Part shown: positions 1 to 10,290 of the stretch, one piece after another
How positions within the stretch are numbered: position 1 is the first letter of the stretch
Layout of the letters: each line of letters begins with the position of its first letter
DNA from: Zasmidium citrigriseum
Taxonomy: Eukaryota > Ascomycota > Dothideomycetes > Mycosphaerellales > Mycosphaerellaceae
Length of the DNA stretch: 64,000 bases
NCBI GenBank assembly: GCA_002786025.1
Contig: NHNW01000005.1
Span: 124,001-188,000, forward strand
Reading direction: 5' to 3'
Notes under the pieces: generated by a model
Told to the model about the DNA's origin: nothing
The model's database searches: none
What the model saw: only the letters and a program-made list of their open reading frames with translations
Made by a program: the position numbers and the translations under genes

Positions 1-1481
1 TGTCGTTGAGTGCATGGTTTGTAAGTTCTTTTCCTCCGGCCTTCCCCTGTTTTCTTCGGCTAATTGGCTGCAGCCATCATCGTTGGATGCATCCCTGCGA
101 TATCACAAATCTTCCGCGCCACCACACCCAACTCCTCACAATATCACAAGACTGGCAGTGGAAGCGGCAGCCAGTCCAAACCCAGACAACGAAGCCACGA
201 CCCTTGCATATATTCAGGCTCCGGCTCCGGCTCTGCAAAGACGACTGTTGAATCGTCTCATAAAGGCCATACCTCGTCTGAGAGCGAACGTGAGCTCCAT
301 CCAGGTTCTCGCCGGATACAGTCTCGTACAGAAATCGTAAGCAAAGGCCGGTATTGATCGATGTCCTCGCAATGCTGACTTTTGTAGATCATAACCGATG
401 AAGACGCCGATGACGATGATCTTGAACTCCGCGAGCTTTACCATGGCCGTCGACGAGGGACAGCCGCAACTTGAAAGGCCCTCAACAGTATATTCGAAAT
501 GCACATCGGCCTCTGACCTCTGGTATGGATTGCTCTGGCTCCAAAGGTTGGCCTCCTCTTTTTCGAACACGGCTTATCATGATCCCGACTTATGTCTGAG
601 CGTCTTCCAATCGACATTGCCGAATGACTGAGTTTGACCTTGCTGCTAGCATTTTCAATGTCCTTCTACCTCGCCGGCCAGAGCCTTCTTTGCTCAATCA
701 CCTTCCCAGACAATCGAGCCTTGTGGTCCACGGTCTTATCGGCCGAGCAGGTTTCGATCCATGTCTTGGTCTCGATCGATGAAGCAGCCATTCTCAATCG
801 TGTAGTGCTGGGCTAGGCCAATGGACCGGTGTATCGAGGGTCGGAGGAATGCAGTTGGCGAAGAGATCGTTTAGGCTGATGACCACTGGCTGAGCGGAAC
901 TGGTCGAGCTTCGTCAGGTACCAATGGCTACGAGCAAGGCTGGTATCATGGCATCTGCGGCGGAAGCTCTTCACACGCAACGCGCTCTTCTGAGAGTTTG
1001 CTGCCCATTGTCAGTAGGACCAAGCATGCTCTTTCATGGAGATCAAAGAGCCGTTTCGGAGGCTACTTGCAGTCAAGCCAGGGCATCAGGTCTCTTCCTC
1101 CCCTGCTAGGAGCGATACGTCGGCAAGATCGGCGCACAACATAGCCCTGGGCTGGATGTGCCACCTCGACAGAAGCAGAAGGCGCCTCGCAGAGACGAAT
1201 CGCTCCTGGGGATGAGATAATCGATACTGGATACAAGTCAATGTCGAACGCATGGGGAGAGACTATTGCAGGCTTGAATAGCGGCTCTACGAAACAGCCC
1301 GCAACATTCATTCAAGCTCGCCAAGGGCTTCAACCACGTGGACCGTCGGCACTAGTCCCATTTGCCGCCCACACCAAATTCTCCACCCCTCCGTCCTCCT
1401 CCTCAGCTGCCTACTCAGCGCCGACAACATACTCTGCTGCAATTCGCGCTCACCGTCAGATACCTCGTTCACACAGCGGCC
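1..1481. other. Gene-poor left edge of window
   Basis: I see no convincing gene here. Open frames on both strands are short, overlap each other and lack domain signatures. The only suggestive stretch is on the minus strand at about 395-444, where a short hydrophobic run after Met-Val-Lys faintly resembles the N-terminal FAD-binding strand of fungal monooxygenases. The following glycine-rich turn is missing, so I do not call it. The right end is the 5' region of the gene starting at 1482. Confidence 0.5.
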
Positions 1482-2687
1482 ATGTCTACCATCCCTCCGC
1501 CGAACCTGACTCCCAGGCAGCGAGCCGACTGGTTCATACAGCACTACGGCAATGTACTCGTCCAGCAGAACTTGCTCGGCGTCGCCGAGTTCTACACCAA
1601 TCGTGCAATTGCGAACCACGCCACCAGTCGCGTTGGCTACGAGTATCCGGTGAACAACGTGGTCAACAACCTCAAGACCGCAGGCAAGAAGGCGGCGAAG
1701 GATCAGGGGGAGTCGTACGATGCCTGGAAAGCTAGATTCGACCAACGCCGCCGTGATAACGGAGCGCTTTCTAATCCCCATGCCCAGAGGGCTGTGCCAG
1801 GTATGTACAACCCAACGTACCGATGGAGTCATTGTGATACTGATATAGGATACCAGCCCCGTCCCTTCCCGCCAACCCTGACTTCGACGACCTCTTCAAC
1901 TCGGCGGTATACCAAGGAAGGAGACGCACTGGTCTCACGCTCGAGTTCCACGTCAAGCTGCATCTCGCCATTGAGGCAAACGGTGGCCGGGATGCCTGCA
2001 AGAAGGCCGTGAACACTGCCTTTAATCATGAACACGATCTGAGCACTATCCATCTTATGGATAATGCGAGGCGGCAGGCTCTGAACCCAGATGGCTCTGT
2101 TCGGAATTGGGCCAATCCCACTCAAGGTAAGGAGCCTCTAGAAAGGCTGACTCGGAACTCTCACTAACAGCTTCACAGTTGCCACCACCATCTCCGCGCC
2201 AGCACCATCGACCGTGCCACCAGCTGGCCCTATCGCCTCTCCTGCCCCTGTGCGCTCTGCTCAGGGATCGTCCTCCCGCCCGCGCCTTCCCTTCCGCTAT
2301 CCCGCTCCCAACCTCACCTCCGAAGACTCAGATGAGGAAGACGAGGCGAACGGCCTCCTCACCAGCATCCCCTCCGGCCACAAGATCCCGGGCTACGCAC
2401 GCCACGTCTACACCGAACTCAAAGACGACCCCGACTACTTCTCTGTGCATGACCTCTACCTCGTTGACGTCGGCATCTCTCGCCTCGCGGAATTCGTCAA
2501 CGAGGCCTTTCACGGCGACGCCGATGTGGACAGGTTCCTCGAGAAGTTCGGCAAAGCCAAGGCGTGTCGTATGCTCGCGGAGAGCATTGAGCGCTGGGTG
2601 AAGTATGGTGACGCGGAGGCGAGTGAGTGGTATTTCTGGGTGGTGTGGGCTTTGCGGGATATGGTGCGTGAGGATAACACGAGGTGA
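1482..2687 (+). CDS. Uncharacterised protein, 365 aa, three exons
   Basis: I do not recognise this protein. Exons 1482-1800, 1857-2126 and 2179-2687 join in frame to 366 codons. Intron 1 (56 nt) ends at the CAG before 1857; using the earlier AG at 1848 would shift into a worse frame. Intron 2 (52 nt) has a clear CTAAC branch site. The start is the ATG at 1482, followed by a helical, basic N-terminal region. The middle exon is compact and charged, and looks globular. After a Pro/Ala/Ser-rich linker and an acidic patch (Ser-Glu-Asp-Ser-Asp-Glu-Glu-Asp), the C-terminal 120 residues look like a second folded domain rich in Phe, Tyr and Trp. There is no signal peptide or membrane segment. Codon choice is C-ending in the third exon, as in neighbouring expressed genes. 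It may be a lineage-specific nuclear or cytosolic protein. Confidence 0.75.
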
Positions 2688-3293
2688 AATGAAGTCGTTG
2701 AGGTTGTGAGGGAAGATGGAGTATGAGCCTCGGGGGGAATGAGAGGACGTGCTTTTTCTCTCTGTTTGTTTCGGTGTTTCCTGACCGTAGCGGGCGATAG
2801 ATTAGATGATCAAAAGTTAGGAGGCGCGACACGCGCTTCGCCACTACTATACACATGCAGAACGGCAGGTTCACAACTGGTTTGGCTCTCTCTCTCTGCT
2901 ACAATCACCTTAGCAAACCACAAAAGTCCTTATTTGTAAAGACGCAGAAGTGATTGTTAGGAGGCAACTCATAAGGCCAAGTGGACGCAAGGCTGAAGAA
3001 TGCCAACGACAAGTGAATACAGCAGAAGGGCCTGCTTACTAGGCTGAAGTGCTTTGTTTCATTCACCTACTAGCGCTCGGTCCGGTCCGCTCTGCTTTAG
3101 CGCTTAGCGATTGATTACTTATGTACCCTTTCCACTTTCAGCGAGCGCTCATATCCGCTAAGGACACTCATTGAGACTCCTACTATCTGAAGGATCTCAC
3201 ATCATATCTGCAGCCGTGTGTACCGTATACGTCTATCATACACCCTCCACCATCTCCTCCAAATCCTCACCCCCCCAACTTCCAACACCACAA
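2688..3293. other. Convergent intergenic region
   Basis: This is the space between the 3' ends of the flanking genes. It holds only a short CT-dinucleotide run near 2886-2896 and an A/T-rich stretch. No gene is seen; it is probably the two 3' UTRs. Confidence 0.5.
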
Positions 3294-4846
3294 TTATTCC
3301 CACTCCCACCTCGTAACCATCTCCCTCCCCGTCCCCCTCTCGCCCCTCTCACTCCCCGCACCAGGACTAAGCACATAACTACTCTCAACATCAACCTCCA
3401 CCGTCTTAAGCACCCCCGAATTCCTCCACTCATTCCACTCACTCCCATTGCTCTCGCTCCTCACAAGCGCTTCTTCCGGCCTCTGAACTTCCAAAGGCGA
3501 GATGATGATATCCTCCTGACTGTCCGAGCGATCATTTCTGCTCGTGGTCCGTTGCAGGACGGACGTTTTGAGACGGGAGATTTTCGACGGTGGAGGGGAA
3601 GCGGGTTTCGTGCCAGAGAAAGAGATTTTGGTTGCGTGTCGGGGCGTGGGCGTCAGGGGGAGGCAGTTGAAGGTTGGGCGGCTGTTGGCGTAGTCATTTT
3701 GTGTTGTCGTCCGGTGCGTGCTGGAGAAGGGTAGAAAGGCGAGGAGACGGCGGGGGATGTGTTTTAGGAAGGGTCGGAGGAGGGGCAGGGAGGATGTTAT
3801 GATCTTGCGAAGTCAGCTGGAATGTGAAGGAAAGGTGAGGGGATACGTACTCCGACGTTCAGTTCCATCCCGCTCCGAATGACGAATTGTGTACTATCGC
3901 CGTCGCCGTGGGCTACTCGGTCGATTTGCTCGAGTCGCAGGATTGAGCAGACTGTCGTGAGCAGACCGAGGCTGAAGACGATCGTGAGACCAAGCTTTAC
4001 CGCTCGCTCCAGGCGAAGGCGATAGACCAGCGGGATCGGTATCAGAAAGATGACCACATCGCAGAGGATCGTGATGGCGCTCATCGTATAGCTGACAGGG
4101 GCGTAGGGTATACATGAGCCGTTAATTGAAGGGTCGAAGATCTTGGCGAGCTGGTTCCATGTCAGCGTCGTTGGTAGGGAGTCTAGGGATGTCTTTGCCA
4201 TACCGGGATACAAGAGAACAAGAAGACGACAACGAACACCGTCTGCGCCGTCGTCGAAAAGACCGCAACACCGATGATGAAGTTTCGATACCGTTGATCA
4301 AGACTTCGCTTCGTCATGCGGAGGTACATAAGGCACAGGGCCAGTTTGAAGCCGGCGATGCCCCAGAGGTAGAATGGGCGGCTGGTGTAGTTGATCTTTA
4401 GTATTGACATTAGCGGGCAGGTCTTGACTTTCTGGTCTGGGCAGGAGAACACACAATGGCATAATCCTTCTGATCCTCCGTCGGTCTCGACTCCATCGGC
4501 AATCCAAGTCCAAATCTCGTCTCTGCCGTCGAAATCAGTCCCCATCCCTAAATCCACAACACAACCTGAACTTACGTATTATCGACGAAGCGCAATAAGT
4601 GACGCTGAACATCTGCTCACTTCAACATCAGTATTCTCCCACCCATCTACTCTCAATTCCATATCACCAACATACCGCCGTAGCAACCGTAACCCAATCC
4701 TCACGATGCAAATCCTTCCTCCTAACCCACAACCTCAACCCCACAATCAACAGCATCAAAATCGTCATAGACAGCAGTTTCGCAATCACAGAGCGCCATT
4801 TCGAGATGTGGTCGATATCCGGCGAGGCGCCGATGACCCATTCCAT
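3294..4846 (-). CDS. PTH11-like seven-helix membrane protein (fungal rhodopsin-fold domain)
   Basis: Predicted plasma-membrane, receptor-like protein of the fungal rhodopsin/PTH11 family, 425 aa. Exons on the minus strand are 4676-4846, 4576-4612, 4455-4522, 4204-4395, 3851-4150 and 3294-3803; all junctions are GT-AG and in frame. Landmarks of the family are visible in order: an early helix followed by Arg-Leu-Trp-Val-Arg and a Glu-Asp-Trp motif (usual form Asp-Asp-Trp); a helix with Phe-Lys-Leu-Ala and Tyr-Leu-Arg-Met; a Cys-Ile-Pro extracellular loop with Asn-Gly-Ser-Cys; Leu-Ile-Pro-Ile-Pro in helix 5; and Glu-Leu-Asn-Val-Gly-Ile before Ser-Leu-Pro-Leu-Leu-Arg-Pro in the last helix. The cytosolic tail of about 140 residues ends with a Lys-Thr-Val-Glu-Val-style motif typical of this group. 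There is no CFEM domain. Ligand and signalling partners cannot be inferred. Exon 2 is only 37 nt. Confidence 0.85.
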
Positions 4847-5845
4847 CTCATCAGTAATCCAAGTCGTAGGGCTGTAGAAAGGTCAGAGCCGCATCCTCAG
4901 GTCACATCGAGTGTGATGCGATGTGCCTCGTAGTCGTTCACCACCCCTCTCCGCCGCACTCCGAGATACGTTCCAAGAATTGCCCAGACCATGTTCAAGC
5001 TGTTCTTCCAAACGCACGCCGAGCTGGCAGTTTTAGAGTTGCCGGCCAAGCATGGCAAAGCCAGGATGGAGATGTTGGTTTTTGCGACATCGAAGGGAAA
5101 GCTTGTTTTGATGCATGGGAGATCTCCCGCTGTGGTCTTTGCGTCGTGATCTGTGCGAATGCGATTCGAATGGAGAAATACATGAGTGAAGCAGACGCAG
5201 TCCTGGCGTCGGGTGTACCTTTTGTAGGGAGCAGAAGAAGAAGAACATCGCCAGATGAAGTTCACTCTGTCACGCAGCACCCAACCCCGGAAATAGCAAC
5301 ATCCCGCAAAATGTTGGTTTGCCAGGTTCGTTCAAACAAGCATCATCGGACAGCACGGCGCGGCCTTGTCAGGTACATCCTCGTCCCAAGCTTGGCTGCG
5401 GCATTATTTTTGCAGATGCAGAAAGAACTCTCGTTCTGGTTTCATCAACTGCAACGTGACCTCCACGTTGCCGTTTGTTTCAGCGTTGGAGTTTCGTGAC
5501 TCGGCTCCACAAGGACGGCTTTTCTGATCGGTATCCGCAGCGGCATGAGGGCGAATTATGGGTACCGCTTTCGAATCTCGGACATCTACATGGTGATGCT
5601 TGAAGATGTGTGATGCTAGGGCTGCGTGGCCGATATCCGCCTGGGCGATGACAGTGAGATGGTTTGTTGAGATGCCGGAAAAGCGGCTGTCGTGAGAACA
5701 TTGCTTTTTGCATAGTCTACGCATAATGATCTAGAAGTACACGCTGCTGGTAAACGCACACTCATCAGCCCGTCCGGAGTCCTTGGTGAGGCGCTCGACC
5801 TTTTCCCGACGCCTTGAACTCCTCTGCTCCTCCAGCCACCTGCTC
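4847..5845. other. Gene-free stretch between PTH11-like gene and ARP4
   Basis: This is the 5' region of the PTH11-like gene and the 3' flank of ARP4. Several open frames of 60-190 codons exist on both strands, but they overlap each other and show no family motifs or splice logic. I see nothing functional beyond a probable promoter and UTR. Confidence 0.5.
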
Positions 5846-7555
5846 TTACTTGCACCTCTTCTCCACAATCCTTGCACCAAACTCCTCATATTCCTGCCGA
5901 CTTATCCACATCTGGTGGAATGTGCCCAAGCTCCCAAGGACACTGCCGCCAATCCACCCACCATACTTTCTCTCCACCGAGTTCTGGTTCGCAATCACTC
6001 TGATCTTTGGGTTGGGGTATATGGTTTGTAGATCTGACTGCAGTCGTTCAGGCAGCTTGTCAATCAAGCTTCCTGCTCCAGTGATGATGATGTTGTTCAT
6101 CAAGTGCGGCCTGGTGTCGACGTCGCATGCTTGGAGCGCATTCTTCGCAACACTTGTGAGAGTCTGATCACCAGCGGGAGCTGGGTTGTCGGAGTCTGTG
6201 TATGCAGCGTTGTGGTCGAATAGGCCTTCGACAACCTTGAAGCGCTCGGCACCAAAGACTTGGTTCCAGCCGTCGGGCATCTCGAAGGGCTTGGGCGGGT
6301 AGTTCTTGACGTGATCCAGGTTGGTGAAAGCACCTGCGCCAGATTGGGACTCGAGTCTATTGGGACCGGGCCAGCACTGGACGACGCTCTCCTTAAAGGC
6401 AGTGAGCACCCGCTCCTCCTCCAGTTTCCGGAAGCTTTCTGTGGGCGGCTTGTCGAATTTGACGTAGACGGCGTTGCTGGGTGCGCCAGCATCGACGGGC
6501 TGTTTTGACTTGACCATGTAGTGAGGAATGAGAGGAGCGGGCGGTTGCATGCTGCCGTACATGAGTCGGATCTGGTTGTTGAGCCAGTTGCCGGCGAGTG
6601 GTGTGTGGTGTACGCCTGAATACTGTCAGCGTCTGATCACACTTCGAATATACACGATAGCTGTGGTGATTCGGGGGGATCAGTGCAGAAGCCTTGTCAA
6701 AGGCGGTAGTCATCAAAGTAGAGCTATGTCGACCGTCGTGATATGAGAAGTCATCATGGAAAAGAAAGGCAGAGGCAAAGAGAGGGCATGGACTCACTCT
6801 TCCTCAGCACCATACCCTCATACAGTGCTGTTACTGAAGTGTTCTGGTGGCCAACGTCTATCACCAACGCTGTGGCTTTGCCTTGTGAGTATCTGTCTTG
6901 CAAGTCAGCTGCCCGTTCTCCCCCAAAGATATCATGCGCAACATACGCTGCCAGTTGTCCATTCTTTGCGAGAAAGAATGCGGGCACACCCCACTGCTCC
7001 ATGGCGATCTCCATTAACTTCTCCCTCGCTTTTTGTGGATTCCACGCCGGCTCAGCCATCAGGAGCGGGAACTCGCCCAGCACCTTCTCCTGCTCTTCCA
7101 TCTGCTCCATCTGCTCTTCCATATTGGTGTCGCCATTCTCGTCCTTGTCATCGTTCAGGCCGTTCTGGTTCGGCGGCGTCTGCTTGGCTCCCGTCAATCT
7201 CGACGTCACGCTGTATTCCCACAACTTCGTCGCCGTCTCCCAATCTTCCACAATGCCGTCTGAGCTGAACGGGTTCTTGATCTCCATGTCGGGTCGCGGC
7301 AGGTGGATGGCATTTTCGCCAAAGACTTTCTCGCCCGATGCGAGTAGGCCATAGTTGGTGGGGATGACGGCTTTGGGGGTGTCTTCGCCTGCGAAGCCTG
7401 CGCGGGTGGTGTAGGTGCCGGGATCGAGGACGAGCGCGTTGATTTCATCTATTACAGAGCATTAGTATTGTATGCGATCTGGTCAATCGTCTGTACTGAC
7501 CGCCCGCGTATTCCTGTGCGGCCGGCGGCTGGGTGGGCGGGAGAGTGGCGGCCAT
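5846..7555 (-). CDS. ARP4: Actin-related protein 4
   Basis: Nuclear actin-related protein, 491 aa, from minus-strand exons 7501-7555, 6798-7448 and 5846-6615. In the known family Arp4 is a shared subunit of the NuA4 histone acetyltransferase and the SWR1 and INO80 remodellers. The N-terminus carries the actin-fold phosphate-binding strand (Leu-Val-Leu-Asp-Pro-Gly-Thr) with the Arp4-type Pro-Gly instead of a Gly-Ser nucleotide loop. The central domain has the second phosphate loop (Val-Ile-Asp-Val-Gly-His). It is followed by the Arp4-typical Thr-Pro-Leu-Ala-Gly-Asn-Trp and, near the C-terminus, Ile-Ile-Thr-Gly-Ala-Gly-Ser plus Trp-Ile-Gly-Gly-Ser-Val-Leu. A Glu/Gln/Met-rich acidic loop near residues 115-150 is an insertion relative to actin. 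Exon 1 is only 55 nt; the stop falls at 5846. The gene is divergent from GUP1 across 288 bp. Confidence 0.95.
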
Positions 7556-7843
7556 GGTGCGCGTGTGGAAAGGCGAGATTTTCACATGCGGCAGCGATGA
7601 TATCGGCGACAGGGATGAGGTCAATCGCAGCTTCCGCAAAGATGTCGATGGCGCGCAATTGGCTCTTGCTTGAACCAGCACAACCAGCCATCAAGACGCG
7701 AAGTTGGGAAGTCGCGATCGAGAGGCGGCCAGAAGTCGTGGCTCGCTTGGAGCAACGACTTTTGCTGCTTACCATTTGCTGCGTGGCTTCACGTCGTCTC
7801 CTTTTCGCGAGCATCAACAACAGCCAGCAATGTGTTGACGACG
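7556..7843. promoter_or_regulatory. Divergent promoter ARP4/GUP1
   Basis: 288 bp separate the start codons of the two divergently transcribed genes, so the promoters must share this segment. I see no TATA box. An in-frame upstream ATG-like extension of GUP1 exists here, but its sequence is unlike the family, so the segment is best read as promoter plus 5' UTRs. Confidence 0.5.
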
Positions 7844-9696
7844 ATGAAGTGGACGGATCTGTTCAAAGTCGAGACCCTCGACACTCGCTTTGCATCTCCA
7901 ACCGGCCAGCCACGAGCCGATGCTCAACCCTCCAAATGGAGGACGCCGGAATACTACTTCTACGGGCTCTGCTTCGCAACCATCCCCATCCTCATGTTCA
8001 AGGCCGTCTACGATGTCTCAAGACCGGAACATCCCAGCTACCAGCATTATGAGCACTTGCTATCCGATGGCTGGATACCAGGACGAAAGGTCGACAACTC
8101 CGATACCCAATATGGCTCCTTTCGTGGCAACATTCCTTACATGGCTCTGCTACTCGTCCTCCATCCGTTGTTGAGAAGGGCCTACGAGAAGATCGCATTA
8201 CCAAAGCAAGCTGAAACTGCCAATGGAAATGCCAAATCACCTTCATCATATCTACCCTCGAAAGCAGCAGATGCCCGGATGGAATCACGAATCACCTTTG
8301 ACGTCGTATTTGCCGCCATCTTCTTGATTGCACTGCACGGCGTTTCAGCCTTCAAAGTCTTGGTCATCCTGTACCTGAACTACCAGATCGCCACCGCACT
8401 TCCGCGACAATATGTTGGCACCACAACCTGGGTCTTCAACATTGCCATTCTGTTCGCCAATGAACTTTGTCAGGGTTATAAGTTCGCCGACATAGCTGCT
8501 GCTGCTCTGCCGCCCACCACAACAGCCGCGGACAAGCCATCTGGAGATAACTGGGGCACGTGGATCGACAGCTATGGCGGCCTCATTCCGAGATGGGAGA
8601 TCCTTTTCAATATCACAGTCCTGCGGTTGATTTCCTTCAATTTTGACCATCTTTGGATGCAGGATCGAAGAGCGAGTAGTCCAATCGAAGTGCGTACCCG
8701 CTTTTTGCATGCTTCGTGATCTGAGCTGATACGTTCCAGAAGAAAAACCTCGATCCCGCATCTCTGCCAGAACGAGACCGCGTGGCGTACGGTGCTCAGC
8801 CATCCGACTTTACCTTCCGGAACTACCTCGCTTTCGTGTTGTACTCTCCTTTATACCTCGCAGGCCCAATCATCAACTTCAACGACTACATCTCTCAGTG
8901 TCGATACGCCCTTCCGACGATTTCTCGAGAGCGCATCGTTCCGTATGCCGTTCGCTTTGGGCTGTGTCTCCTATGCATGGAGCTTTGCTTGCACTATCTC
9001 TACGCTGTCGCCATCTCCAAATCAAACCCCGACTGGAACGTCTACTCACCAATCCAGTTGAGCATGCTGGGCTACTTCAACCTCCACATCATCTGGCTCA
9101 AGCTCCTCCTGCCCTGGCGCTTCTTCCGACTGTGGTCCCTCGTGGATGGCATCGATCCACCCGAAAACATGGTCCGCTGCATGTCCGACAACTACTCGGC
9201 CCTTGCTTTCTGGAGAGGATGGCACCGCTCTTTCAACCGCTTCATCGTCCGCTACATCTACATCCCACTCGGCGGCAGCGAAAAGTCTCGCTTCCGGCAA
9301 ATCGTAAACTTCCTTGCCGTCTTCACCTTCGTCGCGCTCTGGCACGACATCAACCTCCGCCTTCTCATGTGGGGTTGGCTCATTACCTTGTTCGTTCTAC
9401 CTGAGGTGCTGGCAACCCTAGCATTCCCCGCAAGGAAATGGAAAGACCGACCAAATCAGTACAGGTGGCTCTGCGGTCTTGGAGCTGTTGGCAACATCCT
9501 CATGATGATGGTGGCAAATCTGGTCGGCTTCGCTGTTGGGCTCGATGGATTGAAGGGATTGGTCGATGGCATTGTGGGGAGCTGGGGCGGCAGAGCCTTT
9601 CTCCTCGCTGCATGCGCCACGCTATTTGTTGGCGCGCAGGTCATGTTCGAGGTGCGGGAGAGCGAGAAGAGGCGGGGCATCAACTTGAAATGCTAA
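7844..9696 (+). CDS. GUP1: GUP1-like membrane-bound O-acyltransferase
   Basis: MBOAT-family multipass ER membrane protein, 600 aa, from exons 7844-8689 and 8740-9696 (50-nt intron). In yeast Gup1 remodels GPI-anchor lipids by adding a C26 acyl chain, and it was named from a glycerol-uptake phenotype. The start at 7844 gives the family-like opening Lys-Trp-Thr-Asp-Leu-Phe followed by Leu-Asp-Thr-Arg-Phe. About ten hydrophobic helices follow. The MBOAT signature lies in exon 2: Phe-Arg-Leu-Trp and Asp-Gly-Ile-Asp-Pro-Pro-Glu-Asn-Met, then Gly-Trp-His-Arg-Ser-Phe-Asn with the conserved Arg-Tyr-Ile-Tyr-Ile-Pro-Leu-Gly-Gly. The putative active-site histidine is His484 in Ala-Leu-Trp-His-Asp. The length matches fungal Gup1 (about 550-650 aa). 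Confidence 0.93.
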
Positions 9697-10290
9697 GTCC
9701 TGTACAATATTTCTGCAACTTGTATTACTGACGTTTCAAAACGATCAGGTGCTTCGGCCTTCCATTCCAGTGCAAAATTGTTCACGTAACCCGGCTAACG
9801 CACCCTGCCATACTAAACCAGCGCCGAATCAAACTTCATGTAAAAGAAACACCAAAATCGTGTCGTCGTCCGGCCGTCTACTGCCGATAGCCCTCGACCG
9901 TCTTGGCAAACACCTCCATTGCGGAGAACTTCTGGAGAAAGCGGAAAAGTGGATCCTGGGGATACATCGGTTGGGAGACTTCGCTTGAAGATAGCCCGCT
10001 GGACGGTGCCAGCCAAGGCTCTGCCAAGACGATGGTTTGGGGAAATGGCCACGAGACGGCAGTTGTGTTGTGAAATACTGTGTGTGCTGTGCCCGAGCGG
10101 AAGTGCCGTCGACGGAAGAGGTGGTCATGAGGATGCTCGAGCGGGCTTGTGAATACGACGTTGCCATGTGAAAACTGGAGCCAACGGCTCGCGGGCCTAC
10201 TCACCGGCAATGATGGAGGTATATAAGGACAGTTCGTCCGCAGCACGTGGGAACAGGGAATCCGGATGCTTGTACGACCTTGCAAACAAC
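9697..10290. other. Intergenic region with GH3 promoter
   Basis: Upstream region of the GH3 gene, with a TATA box at 10220. A minus-strand open frame (9878-10435) overlaps the GH3 5' end. Its last 30 codons look somewhat protein-like, but I could not place it in a family, so it is not called as a gene. Confidence 0.45.
10220..10226 (+). promoter_or_regulatory. TATA box of the GH3 gene
   Basis: TATATAA lies 71 nt upstream of the chosen ATG at 10291. This supports that ATG, which starts a clean signal peptide, over the longer in-frame opening at 10168, which would begin upstream of the TATA box. Confidence 0.6.

Noticed and set aside
214..570. Minus-strand frame with a short hydrophobic start resembling an FAD monooxygenase N-terminus
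   Set aside because: The Gly-x-Gly-x-x-Gly turn is missing, downstream frames do not continue the family, and no splice solution restores it.
1801..1848. 48-nt intron ending at the first AG in the 365-aa gene
   Set aside because: It keeps a frame that stops at 2012 with low-quality Ser/Thr sequence, whereas the acceptor at 1856 opens a globular-looking exon that joins the next one in frame.
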